From CAWCGU01 sp963795195 (lineage in GTDB: Bacteria > Actinomycetota > Thermoleophilia > Solirubrobacterales > 70-9), in contig CAWCGU010000006.1 in NCBI GenBank assembly GCA_963795195.1, forward strand, positions 2,666,001-2,730,000: 64,000 bases of DNA, written 5' to 3'. The notes beneath the pieces were generated by a model. The model was given only the letters and a program-made list of their open reading frames with translations, did no database searches and was not told where the DNA came from. Below, in pieces: positions 55,562-63,080 of this stretch (the first letter of the stretch is position 1; every line of letters begins with the position of its first letter). A program made the position numbers and the translations under genes.

Positions 55562-57406
55562 ATGCGGAAGCTGAATCTCGTCTTCCTCGTGTTCGCCGCG
55601 CTGGTGTCGCTCGCCGGCTGTGGAGATGACGGAAGCGACAATGAAAAGACGCGCGCGCACGTTGAAGCCTCGGCGGAGTTGCGCGATGCACTCGAAAACG
55701 GGGCCTGCCCACCCCGCAACCTCGTCTTGCGCAGTGGCCAGACGTTTTCACCGCGAACGGTGGCCCTCGCGCGCGAGCAGAACCGCTTCTCCGTGCACAC
55801 GGAGGATCTCGAGCTCGCGCCTCCAGTCGATTGGCTCCAGGATCCCTACGCGTCGAAGGCGTTCCGCGGCCGGCTCGCCGATCTCGACTGGACCGCGGTC
55901 CTCTTCTACGCCTACCGTCAGGGCGACCTCAAGGCGCTTCGCCAGGCCAAGGACCTGATCTTCGACTGGATCGCCGAGCAGCCTCGCGGGGGTGCTGGGA
56001 CGTCCGACCAGGCCTGGCAGGACAAGACGATCGGAGATCGGGTGCTCCACATCGCCTACCTGGCACGGGCAGGCGCCTGCGAGGGGCTGCTCTCCGGCGC
56101 CGAGCTCGACACGCTCGCCGAGTCGATCGCCGAGCACGCCGACGCCCTCACCGATCCGCGTGTCTACGTCCCGACCAACCACGGCCTCTACATGGATCTC
56201 GCCCTGGCGCTGCTCTCACAGCAACTGCCGGGCCCCGAGGCCGACGACTGGGCGGAACTCGCGGTCAAGCGTTACGCCCGCACGTTCGGTCGCCGCATCT
56301 TCGAGAAGGAGGGGTTCTGGCTCGAGCACTCCGCCGGCTATCAGGTCCTTCTGACCAACCTGCTTGCGAAGTCGCTTGAGACCCCTGGATTCGAGAGCCC
56401 GGAACTCGAGGATGTGCTGGGGCAGATGCGCGAGGCCAGCGGCTGGCTGGCGATGCCCGACGGTCAGATTCCGCAGTTCGGCCACTCCGATCTGACCCGG
56501 GCGCCTCAGTTCGACGAGGCCGACGACGACCGCGGGCTGTTCTTCGCGCCAAAGACCGGCTGGGCCGTGGTCAAGGAGCCCGGCGCCTACCTTTCGGTGA
56601 CCGCGATGTTCCACAACACCTCGCACAAGCAGGCGGACGACCTCAGCTTCGACCTCTTCGACGGGGGGCTCCGCGTGCTCAGCGACACCGGCCTCTACAA
56701 CAAGGACCGCAACGACTACTACGAGTTCGCCCAGTCGGCTCAGGCGCACAGCACGCTGACGGTCGACGGCGAGACGTTTCCGCTGGAGGAGGACGACGCC
56801 TACGGAGGCGGGCTGCAGGCGGCAGGGGAGGGGGACGGCTGGTACGCGATCCTCGGCCACAACCCGCTGCTGGCGCAGTCTGGGGTGAAGCACAGCCGCC
56901 TATTCCTCTACCGGCCGGGTGAGGCGCTGGTGGTCGCGGACTCTGTGCGCTCTGATGCCGACCACGCCTACGACCGCTATTTCCAGCTTGGCCCGGAAGT
57001 GGACGCTCGTGTGCCCTCGGGCGTGACGGTGCTCGGGTCGGCGGGCGAGGAGCCGGCGCCGGTCAAGCTCAGCGGGCCTGAGTTCAGCGGCAGCGTGACG
57101 AGCACGGCGTCGGTCGGGGACCAGCGACTCGAGGAGATCAGGGGTGAGACCGATCCACTTGGCGGCTTCACTTTCCCATCCTTCCGGGAGCGGATCGCGC
57201 GTTCCACGCTCGAGTACTCCTCGCAGGCGGGCGACGCCGACTACGGCGTGGCCTTTGATCTCGGCGGCTCAGGTCTCCAGGCGCGGGTGGAGAGCTTCGA
57301 GCCGGCGGCGATTGAGCTGAACTTGCACCGGCGCGGCGCGGCGCCGCTTCGGGTCGAGGTGACCCGCGATCACAAACAGCTGACTGTCAGCGAAGACGCT
57401 GGCTGA
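55562..57406 (+). CDS. heparinase II/III-like polysaccharide lyase, lipoprotein
   Basis: 614 residues from ATG 55562; the longer frame overlaps the flippase and is not credible. The N-terminus has a lipobox (VSLAGC), so the enzyme is tethered to the outer membrane face. Residues about 70-310 form an alpha/alpha toroid with 'VPTNHGLYMDLALALLS' near 205, as in alginate and heparin lyases. The C-terminal beta-sandwich has 'HKQADDLSFDLFDGG' near 353 and 'GLYNKDRNDYYEF...AHSTLTVDG'. Such enzymes cleave uronic-acid polysaccharides by beta-elimination. Next to a flippase and a sulfotransferase, a role in trimming the exported polymer is likely; its substrate is unproved. Confidence 0.8.
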   Translation: MRKLNLVFLVFAALVSLAGCGDDGSDNEKTRAHVEASAELRDALENGACPPRNLVLRSGQTFSPRTVALAREQNRFSVHTEDLELAPPVDWLQDPYASKAFRGRLADLDWTAVLFYAYRQGDLKALRQAKDLIFDWIAEQPRGGAGTSDQAWQDKTIGDRVLHIAYLARAGACEGLLSGAELDTLAESIAEHADALTDPRVYVPTNHGLYMDLALALLSQQLPGPEADDWAELAVKRYARTFGRRIFEKEGFWLEHSAGYQVLLTNLLAKSLETPGFESPELEDVLGQMREASGWLAMPDGQIPQFGHSDLTRAPQFDEADDDRGLFFAPKTGWAVVKEPGAYLSVTAMFHNTSHKQADDLSFDLFDGGLRVLSDTGLYNKDRNDYYEFAQSAQAHSTLTVDGETFPLEEDDAYGGGLQAAGEGDGWYAILGHNPLLAQSGVKHSRLFLYRPGEALVVADSVRSDADHAYDRYFQLGPEVDARVPSGVTVLGSAGEEPAPVKLSGPEFSGSVTSTASVGDQRLEEIRGETDPLGGFTFPSFRERIARSTLEYSSQAGDADYGVAFDLGGSGLQARVESFEPAAIELNLHRRGAAPLRVEVTRDHKQLTVSEDAG

Positions 57407-57701
57407 GCGCAACCGCGCAGCCGGTTGCGATCAGGATCGCCCCGGCGAGCAGCCGTGCATTCAGGTCGGGCTCGCCGAGGATCGCGTTGCGTGAACCGCT
57501 CGAAGCGACCGAGGCGACCGAGGTAGCGGAAAGCACCGAGCCGAGCGAGGCGGCTGAGCCGATCGAGAGAGCGGAGGCGGCAGAGCCGATCGAGAACGCG
57601 CTTGCCGCCGATCCCACCGAGCCGATCGACAGTACGGAGCCGCGGCTGGCAATCGAGAGGTAGGAATCCTGCGACCAGAGCGAAAGTGAGGACTCACCCA
57701 T
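57387..57701 (-). CDS. (Ser-x-x)23 repeat protein with C-terminal membrane helix
   Basis: 104 residues from ATG 57701. Serine occupies every third position from residue 4 through 70, 23 consecutive triplets without a miss. The other positions are mainly Ala, Gly, Val, Leu and Ile (e.g. SIGSVGSAASAF). Serine codons come from TCC, TCG, TCT, TCA and AGC, so the spacing is kept at protein level. A single hydrophobic helix (about 83-100, LLAGAILIATGCAVAL) ends in QRLR, fitting a tail-anchored protein. Period three suggests a regular solenoid or polyproline-II-like rod. It lies 16 bases behind the acidic/basic gene on the same strand. Function unknown. Confidence 0.75.
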   Translation of the reverse strand: MGESSLSLWSQDSYLSIASRGSVLSIGSVGSAASAFSIGSAASALSIGSAASLGSVLSATSVASVASSGSRNAILGEPDLNARLLAGAILIATGCAVALSQRLR

Positions 57702-57717
57702 GCCGCTCGCTGAGGCG

Positions 57718-58329
57718 CTACTCGCTGTCGGTGCGGCGAATGACGATCTGCTCGGCGGTGATTTCGACCTCGACTGCGCGCTGTCCCTTCCAGTGCTCCT
57801 GGTAGGTGGGGTTGTCGGCGACGGCGGGATCGAGCCAGAGCCCGTAGCCGTCCTTCTCGCCGTGGTCGAAGCTGCCCTCCAGCGAGCGTGACGCCTTGCC
57901 GCGCCCGCGCCCTCCCCGACGGCGACGCCGGCGCTTCTTGGGCGCTTCCTCGCCGTCCTCGGCCGCATCGCCGTCCGTGGGATCCTGGCCGCCCCGGCGT
58001 TCGTCTCGTGCAGGGCGCCGATCGTCCTCGTCGTCGCGATCGTCCTGTTCGTCCCCGTCGTCTTCGTCTTCGTCCTCGTCCTCGTCCTCTAGCTCGTCGG
58101 CCTCCTCCTCGGCGGCCTGGGCGGCCGCTTCGATTTCAGCCTCGATCTCATCGCGGAGGTCGACCTCCGCGGTTCCCTCTCCGTCGGCGGTGAGGTCGTG
58201 ACGGCGCACGAATTCACGCAGTTCCGCCGTCGGCACCTCGAGCTGATGGGCGATCCAGGCGTCGGTACGGCCCTGGCGGACCCAGGCGCGGATCTGGTTG
58301 AGCTGTGCACGCAGCGACTTCTTGGCCAT
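57718..58329 (-). CDS. HTH-like protein with acidic linker and Arg/Gly-rich cluster
   Basis: 203 residues. Residues 1-45 ('SLRAQLNQIRAWVRQGRTDAWIAHQL') look like a small helix-turn-helix. Residues about 60-105 are almost all Glu/Asp (ELEDEDEDEDEDDGDEQDD). A basic RGG-like patch follows near 130-147 (KKRRRRRRGGRGRGKA), then a conserved-looking C-terminal domain ('LEGSFDHGEKDGYGLWLDP', 'EVEITAEQIVIRR'). The mix suggests a nucleic-acid-binding protein, possibly ribosome- or RNA-associated, but I cannot name the family. It is the first gene of a minus-strand pair with the Ser-x-x protein and is divergent from csrA. Confidence 0.75.
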   Translation of the reverse strand: MAKKSLRAQLNQIRAWVRQGRTDAWIAHQLEVPTAELREFVRRHDLTADGEGTAEVDLRDEIEAEIEAAAQAAEEEADELEDEDEDEDEDDGDEQDDRDDEDDRRPARDERRGGQDPTDGDAAEDGEEAPKKRRRRRRGGRGRGKASRSLEGSFDHGEKDGYGLWLDPAVADNPTYQEHWKGQRAVEVEITAEQIVIRRTDSE

Positions 58330-58462
58330 TGCGGGCGGTGATACTACTGGCGGCGGAATCAGTCACTCCGGCAAATGGCCATGAACCGCCGCGCGGCATC
58401 CTGACTTTGGGGTACGCTGGCGCTTCATTTAAGAGGGGGCCGTGACGGGCGACCCACACTTA

Positions 58463-58487
58463 CTCGTAGGGAAGCGAGGACCGAGTG
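58463..58487 (+). promoter_or_regulatory. possible CsrA-binding hairpin over the csrA ribosome-binding site
   Basis: CTCG (58463-58466) can pair with CGAG (58475-58478), leaving loop TAGGGAAG with an exposed GGA. A second GGA (58478-58480) is part of the GAGGA that sits four bases before the GTG start. GGA in a hairpin loop overlapping the ribosome-binding site is the classical CsrA target layout, so autoregulation is possible. Confidence 0.45.
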
Positions 58488-58715
58488 CTCGTCCTGACTC
58501 GAAAGACGAACCAGAGCATCATGATCGGCGACGAGATCGAGATTTCGGTGCTGGGCGTCAGTGGCGACAAGGTCCGAATCGGGATCAGCGCACCGAAGAA
58601 CATCCCGGTCTTCCGCAAGGAGGTTTACGTGTCAATCCAGGCCGAACGGGCCACGAACGCCGCGGCGGCCAAGCCTCACGTCGAAGCGGCGCTCGAGGAG
58701 CTGAAGAGCGAGTAG
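58485..58715 (+). CDS. csrA: carbon storage regulator, RNA-binding protein
   Basis: 76 residues from GTG 58485, with GAGGA four bases upstream. The sequence opens MLVLTRKTNQSIMIGDEI and continues 'VLGVSGDKVRIGISAPKNIPVFRKEVY', the complete CsrA core, with the critical N-terminal LTRK and the later arginine of the RNA-binding face replaced in context by 'FRKEVY'. A short Ala/Glu tail follows. CsrA dimers bind GGA motifs in leaders to control translation. No flagellar or fliW gene is in the window, which is notable because csrA is often tied to them. A strong terminator follows. Confidence 0.95.
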   Translation: MLVLTRKTNQSIMIGDEIEISVLGVSGDKVRIGISAPKNIPVFRKEVYVSIQAERATNAAAAKPHVEAALEELKSE

Positions 58716-58747
58716 CTCACCACCAGGCCGCCCCCGGACGCGGGGCG

Positions 58748-58786
58748 AAGCCGCGCAGATCTATTCGATTCGGGGCGCGGCTTTTT
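58748..58786 (+). terminator. intrinsic terminator of csrA
   Basis: AAGCCGCGC (58748-58756) pairs perfectly with GCGCGGCTT (58775-58783) around a 19-nt loop and is followed by TTT, making a run of five T counting the stem end. It lies 32 bases after the csrA stop, between convergent genes. Confidence 0.75.
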
Positions 58787-58814
58787 GCGGAGCAGCGGAG
58801 GCGGCGCTTTGTGC

Positions 58815-59078
58815 CTAGGCCATCAGCCAGGCGAGCGTCTCAAACATGACGAGCACGACGGTGATTGCGGTTGCCGTGAGCGCCGCGAAGAGGATTCCGA
58901 AGCGGATCGTTCCGTGAGTCTCCGTGCGGTTGATGCGCCGTGCCTGGGAGCGGTTGACCGCACGCTTGCGCAGCTCCTTGCGGCGCTGACGCTCCATAGC
59001 CGCCTCCGCCTCGAAGGCGTGCTCTAGGTCCTCAATGCTCTGTTGCCAGCGAAGGCTGTCGGCTGTGCTTGCGCTCAT
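58815..59078 (-). CDS. small coiled-coil membrane protein
   Basis: 87 residues from ATG 59078. The N-terminal 55 residues are helical and highly charged ('SIEDLEHAFEAEAAMERQRR', 'ELRKRAVNRSQARRINRT'), likely a short coiled coil on the cytoplasmic side. One long hydrophobic segment follows (about 60-83: IRFGILFAALTATAITVVLVMF). I recognise no family. It is convergent with csrA, separated by the terminator. The 195-bp region upstream, to the nuclease terminator, contains only inverted repeats. Confidence 0.65.
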   Translation of the reverse strand: MSASTADSLRWQQSIEDLEHAFEAEAAMERQRRKELRKRAVNRSQARRINRTETHGTIRFGILFAALTATAITVVLVMFETLAWLMA

Positions 59079-59208
59079 TGGTGCTCACCCCAGGAATCGG
59101 AGAAGGTCAGAAATTTAACATGCTGCAGGCGCTTTTGCGAGCACCTGCTTAAGGAGCCGTGACATTTCACACATAACCCGTGCCTATGCAGGGGTTACGT
59201 AAACCCAA

Positions 59209-59270
59209 AAACCCGCCGAACGTCCCGGAGTACACCCTATGGGAGGTCAGTTCGGACGTTCGGCGGGTTT
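59209..59270. terminator. 17-bp perfect inverted repeat, intrinsic terminator of the nuclease gene
   Basis: AAACCCGCCGAACGTCC (59209-59225) and GGACGTTCGGCGGGTTT (59254-59270) are exact complements around a 28-nt spacer. On the minus strand it starts three bases after the nuclease stop and is followed by TTTTTGGG, giving a good terminator. A second smaller palindrome (TAACCC...GGGTTA) lies at about 59,174-59,197. Confidence 0.8.
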
Positions 59271-59273
59271 CTC

Positions 59274-59809
59274 TCAGAGGTTGCACGTTCCCCAGAGTCC
59301 TCGGCCTTGCGCGCTTGCAGCGACTTCGAGCCTGCTGAGCTCGCCGGCCTTCGCCGTGTTCGGCTCGATCTCCAGCGTTTGGGCGAATCCTCGTTCGACC
59401 AGCTCGGCGTTGACGAAAAGCTCGCCTACATAGACGTAGGCGAGCAGGCGGCCGTACCGGTCTCTGAGCTCGGCGTCGAAGACGAGCCTGACCGTTTCGC
59501 CATCGACGAGCGAGGCGTTGAAGTCGCTGGCGCGATGGCCGTAGCACTCGACGGGACGGTCGGGAGCGACGGACTCGGGGGTGTCGATTCCGATGTAGCG
59601 CACATCCTCCTCTCGGCCGTTGTAGTCGACCTCGATCGTGTCCCCGTCAACCACGCGAAGCACTTGGACGGTCGTCTCGTCACCGGCCTGAGTCGACGGC
59701 GGTGAACCGCCGTCGAGATCCCCCCGCTGCAACCTCGCAGCAGCCCGATCAGAGCGGCGGCCAGCAGCACGACCGCGCCCAGTCCTGGCCCTCGGCTCCC
59801 GAACCTCAT
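59274..59809 (-). CDS. exported thermonuclease-like (SNase) protein, one frameshift
   Basis: About 178 residues after correction. ATG 59809 opens an export signal ('GLGAVVLLAAALIGLLRGC', possibly a lipobox). The frame breaks in a C6 tract at 59,720-59,725 (G6 on the coding strand); seven G would join it to the rest. The catalytic domain is complete: 'VVDGDTIEVDYNG', 'VRYIGIDTPES', 'LRDRYGRLLAYVYVG' and 'LVERGFAQTLE', with the acidic metal ligands and the arginines of staphylococcal-nuclease-fold enzymes. It should degrade extracellular DNA or RNA. A strong terminator follows its stop. Confidence 0.8.
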
Positions 59810-59862
59810 GCTGAGATCTTGGCGTGGCCGGCTCGAGAAGATGTGCCCGGCCGGCGCCGGAT

Positions 59863-60807
59863 CTAGGCCAACTGTGCTTCAGGTTCTGATTCAGGATCTG
59901 CGCCGCTTCGCGAGCCGGCCATTGGCACGGTGGCCTGTGGGGTCGCCTCGCCCCGTGCGATCCGCTTCGCTTCCGTGCGTGCGACGAGATCGAACGACGA
60001 AGTGTTGCGTCCGCACCGCACCACCGCCGGGACCAGCGGGTGGGTGCCCTTGAGCCCGGCCACGGCCGCGCGAAAGACGCGCTCCTGGGTCGCTCCCCAG
60101 CTGAGCCCGTAGTGCTCGCGGACAGCCTTCGGCAGGCTTCCGAGCATGACGAAGTTGTGGAGGCGGCCCGCGGGCCAGTGCACGAGCGGCATCGGGATCT
60201 GGAACGCCGTTTGGTAGCCAACCTGCCTTGCCTCCGGCGTCAGGAACATCGCGTCGCTGGAAAGCGTCTGATGCCACCAGTTCCGAGACTCGCGATAGCT
60301 GGACGGGGCCGCATCCCGCGGCATGCCGAAGAGCTCCGCGAAGCGCACGTATTCCTGCCAGAGCGATTCGTGCTCCTCGTCGCTGAGCTTGCCGACCAGA
60401 AGCTCGTAGAAGTACGGCGCAGAATCGGCGATCACGGCCATCGTCCAGAGCATCAGCTCAGGATCAAAGGCTGAATAGCGCGCGCCGGCCTTGACGACGC
60501 CGGCGTCCTCGGGCATCTCGCCGTTGACTCGTTCGTGCATGTTGTGAACGAAGGCCAGCACCTCGTCGGCTTGCCGGCGCGTCCCGAAGTAGATCGTCTC
60601 GAAGACGGTGCCGGTGTGGGCGAGCCGCTTGAACGGCCTCAGCCCACCGCGCGTGTGCAGCAGCGTGCCGACGAATGCCCGCGGGTTCAGCGCACCGATC
60701 ATCAGAGCCCGCTGCCCGTAGAGAAGCCCGACCGCGCGCTCGGAGTGGATGCGACGAAGAATCGAAGAATCGCGGGGAAAATAGCCGTCGTCGCGAGTGG
60801 TACGCAT
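59863..60807 (-). CDS. DUF2236/MpaB-type oxygenase-like protein
   Basis: 314 residues from ATG 60807, with GGAGGG four or five bases upstream. Helix-rich, with 'RIHSERAVGLLYGQRALMIG', 'AHTGTVFETIYFGTRRQADE', 'NMHERVNGE', 'MLWTMAVIADSAPYFYELL' and 'SSYRESRNWWHQTLSSDAM', the pattern of the MpaB/latex-clearing-protein-related family. Relatives bind haem and oxidise prenyl chains or are involved in mycophenolic-acid side-chain cleavage. Haem binding here is inferred from family knowledge. A 28-bp inverted repeat just upstream looks like a TetR operator, though no TetR gene is nearby. Confidence 0.8.
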   Translation of the reverse strand: MRTTRDDGYFPRDSSILRRIHSERAVGLLYGQRALMIGALNPRAFVGTLLHTRGGLRPFKRLAHTGTVFETIYFGTRRQADEVLAFVHNMHERVNGEMPEDAGVVKAGARYSAFDPELMLWTMAVIADSAPYFYELLVGKLSDEEHESLWQEYVRFAELFGMPRDAAPSSYRESRNWWHQTLSSDAMFLTPEARQVGYQTAFQIPMPLVHWPAGRLHNFVMLGSLPKAVREHYGLSWGATQERVFRAAVAGLKGTHPLVPAVVRCGRNTSSFDLVARTEAKRIARGEATPQATVPMAGSRSGADPESEPEAQLA

Positions 60808-60818
60808 ACCGCCCTCCT

Positions 60819-60846
60819 AAGTCTGACAACGCGTGTATCCAGACTT
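60819..60846. promoter_or_regulatory. 28-bp inverted repeat, TetR-like operator
   Basis: AAGTCTG (60819-60825) and CAGACTT (60840-60846) are exact complements around 14 bp centred on ACGCGT. The site lies 12 bases upstream of the DUF2236 start, over the expected promoter. Length and symmetry suit a TetR-family dimer; the regulator must lie outside the window. Confidence 0.5.
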
Positions 60847-60885
60847 TATCAGCGCGGGCGGCGCCGACCGCAGGCGGGCGCGTGG

Positions 60886-61809
60886 TTACGGAATGCGCGT
60901 GACGCTGCTGACGAGCGTTTCCTTGATCTGAGCGACGATCTCGAGCGCCTCGGACCACTCCCGCTGCCAGACGTTGCGGCCGAAGATCACGCCGGAGCCG
61001 CCTGCTCCCATGATCGATCTGGTGTGCGCGAGCACGGTCTCATCGTCGGTCTTGGAGCCGCCGGAGAGCACCACCAGCGAACGTCCCGCGGAGGCGACGC
61101 AGTGACCGATCGCGTCCTCGGTCGTAAAGCGGCCTTCCTCGTTGTACGGCGCCGGGGAGTCCTTGTCGGTCTTCGGGTTCAGCTTCGGCATGTTCAGCTT
61201 GACGACGTCAGCGCCCATCTCCATCGCCATGCGGGCGGCGTAGTCGATCGCGTAGAAGGAGTCGCGGCCACCCTTCTTCTGGATGTCCTCGCCGCGGGGG
61301 TAGGCCCAGACGACCAGCGGCATCCCGAAGCGGTCGCAGTCGGAGCGCACGCCCTTGAGCTGAAGCAGATCCTCGTCCTGACGCGGGGTACCGAGGTACA
61401 TCGTGTAGCCGATCGCGTCCGCGCCGAGGCGGACGCCGTCCTCGACCGAAGAGTTGAGCGTCGACAGAGCTCGGTTGTCCGGCGGCACCTCCGTCTTGCC
61501 GTTGACCTTGAGGATCAGCGGCACCTGGCCGGCGTAGTCGGGGTAGTACTTCTCGGCCAGCCCGATCTGGCAGGCGATCGCCGAGTAACCGGCCTCGGCG
61601 GCGAGCCGGAACTGGTACTCCGGATCCTTGGAGGCCGGATTCGGGAAGAAGTCACGCGGGCCGTGCTCGATTCCCTGGTCGATCGGCAGGAGCATCAGGG
61701 TCCCGTGGCCGGGTCCGAACTCGAACAGCAGGCGGCGCAACCGGGCGCGCTTTCCGGGCGAGAGGACCGCGAGAAGCGACTTCTGCGAGGCTGCGGACTT
61801 GACTTCCAT
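60886..61809 (-). CDS. fbaB: class I fructose-bisphosphate aldolase (FbaB/DhnA type)
   Basis: 307 residues from ATG 61809. It cleaves fructose-1,6-bisphosphate in glycolysis and gluconeogenesis by a Schiff-base mechanism. The TIM-barrel marks are 'LMLLPIDQGIEHGPRDFF', 'ILKVNGKTEVPP', 'GADAIGYTMYLG', the Schiff-base lysine in 'GADVVKLNMP' (Lys204), and the C-terminal phosphate site 'VVLSGGSKTDDETVLAHTRS' with 'GAGGSGVIFGRNVWQ'. It is an archaeal-type class I enzyme. The Shine-Dalgarno AGGAGGT is inside a small hairpin (ATACC-AGGA-GGTAT, 61,819-61,832), which may modulate translation. Confidence 0.93.
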   Translation of the reverse strand: MEVKSAASQKSLLAVLSPGKRARLRRLLFEFGPGHGTLMLLPIDQGIEHGPRDFFPNPASKDPEYQFRLAAEAGYSAIACQIGLAEKYYPDYAGQVPLILKVNGKTEVPPDNRALSTLNSSVEDGVRLGADAIGYTMYLGTPRQDEDLLQLKGVRSDCDRFGMPLVVWAYPRGEDIQKKGGRDSFYAIDYAARMAMEMGADVVKLNMPKLNPKTDKDSPAPYNEEGRFTTEDAIGHCVASAGRSLVVLSGGSKTDDETVLAHTRSIMGAGGSGVIFGRNVWQREWSEALEIVAQIKETLVSSVTRIP

Positions 61810-61906
61810 CTGCTGCTGATACCTCCTGGTATGTGGACGCGCCTGATGTTAGTGACCATCACCTGTGGCCGATTTTGGTTGCCGGGCGAAGGGTTGAGCC
61901 GACCAC

Positions 61907-63043
61907 TTGAGGGGTAGCATCGCCGGCGAGTTGCTCCCCCACAAATTCAGCGGCACGCCGTTCACTGTCGGCATCGAGGAGGAACTGATGCTGATCGACG
62001 CCGACACCCTCAGGCTCGCCCAGGAAGTCGAGGCGGTGCTCTCCGATGTGCCCGATCAGTTCGAGGGTCAGGTCAAGCGCGAGCTCTTCCAGTCCGTGCT
62101 CGAGGTCGCAACCAAGCCCTGTGCGACGGTCGCGGAGGCCGCGTCCGAGCTGACCCGGCTTCGGGGCATGGTGGCCGGGATCTGCGAGGACCGAGGGCTG
62201 TTGCTGGGGGCTGCCGGAACACACCCGACCGCGCGCTGGGAGGACCAGAAGATCGTTGAGCGCGAGCGCTACACGGAGCTTGCGGCCGAGCTCGGCTACA
62301 TCGCGCGCCGCGAACTGATCTTCGGAATGCACGTCCACTTCGGGATGGTGGGCCCCGATCGCGCCGTTTATGTCGCCGATGGCATTCGCCGTTACCTGCC
62401 GCTGTTGCTCGGGCTGTCGGCCAACTCCCCCTTCTGGCGCGGGCACGACACCGGCATGGTCTCGGCGCGCACACCGGTCTTCCGGGCGTTCCCGCGCGTC
62501 GGGATTCCTCCCCACTACGGCAGCTGGGAAATCTACTCGCGGCGCGTGGAGCTGATGATGGAAGCCGGCGCGATCGAGGACTACACCTACCTCTGGTGGG
62601 ACGTGCGGCCCCATCCCAACCTCGGCACCGTCGAAGTGCGGGTCTTCGATCAGCCGACACGCGTCGACCAGACGGCATCGCTGGCGGCGCTGACCGTGTC
62701 GCTCGCCCACCGCCTGGCGCGGCTGTTCGACCGGGGCGAGCCGATGGTCGAGGTGCCGACGGAGCTGGTCGACGACAACAAGGTGCGAGCGGCGCTGCGG
62801 GGCGTCGAGGGAGAGCTGGTCGACTTCGGAAAACGCAGGGTGGTCCCGGCCGCTGAGATGGTTCGTCATCTTTGCGCCGCGGTGGCCGAGGACGCTGCCG
62901 AGCTCGGCTGTGAGGCCGAGCTGGCGGGTATCGAGAACATGATCGAGGAGGGCACCGGCGCCCGCCGCCAGGTCGCGATGCTGGGCTCAGGAAGCGACTT
63001 CGACGCGATCGTTCGCGAGATAGCGGTCAAGACGAGGGGCTGA
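61907..63043 (+). CDS. GCS2/YbdK-type glutamate-cysteine ligase-like carboxylate-amine ligase
   Basis: 378 residues from TTG 61907; an in-frame TTG at 61931 is possible. The GCS2 fold is clear: 'TPFTVGIEEELMLID' near the N-terminus, 'VKRELFQSVLEVATKPC', 'LGAAGTHPTARWEDQ', 'ELIFGMHVHFGM' and 'YTYLWWDVRPHPNLGTVEVRVFDQ' (motif ends quoted). These enzymes join glutamate to cysteine or other amines with ATP. In actinobacteria they may serve mycothiol-independent thiol or ergothioneine-like pathways; substrate specificity cannot be read from the sequence. It is divergent from fbaB and followed by the rhomboid-like gene. Confidence 0.9.
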   Translation: MRGSIAGELLPHKFSGTPFTVGIEEELMLIDADTLRLAQEVEAVLSDVPDQFEGQVKRELFQSVLEVATKPCATVAEAASELTRLRGMVAGICEDRGLLLGAAGTHPTARWEDQKIVERERYTELAAELGYIARRELIFGMHVHFGMVGPDRAVYVADGIRRYLPLLLGLSANSPFWRGHDTGMVSARTPVFRAFPRVGIPPHYGSWEIYSRRVELMMEAGAIEDYTYLWWDVRPHPNLGTVEVRVFDQPTRVDQTASLAALTVSLAHRLARLFDRGEPMVEVPTELVDDNKVRAALRGVEGELVDFGKRRVVPAAEMVRHLCAAVAEDAAELGCEAELAGIENMIEEGTGARRQVAMLGSGSDFDAIVREIAVKTRG

Positions 63044-63080
63044 GCCTGCCGCCCTGCAGGCGGCGGATATCGTTCTGGGC

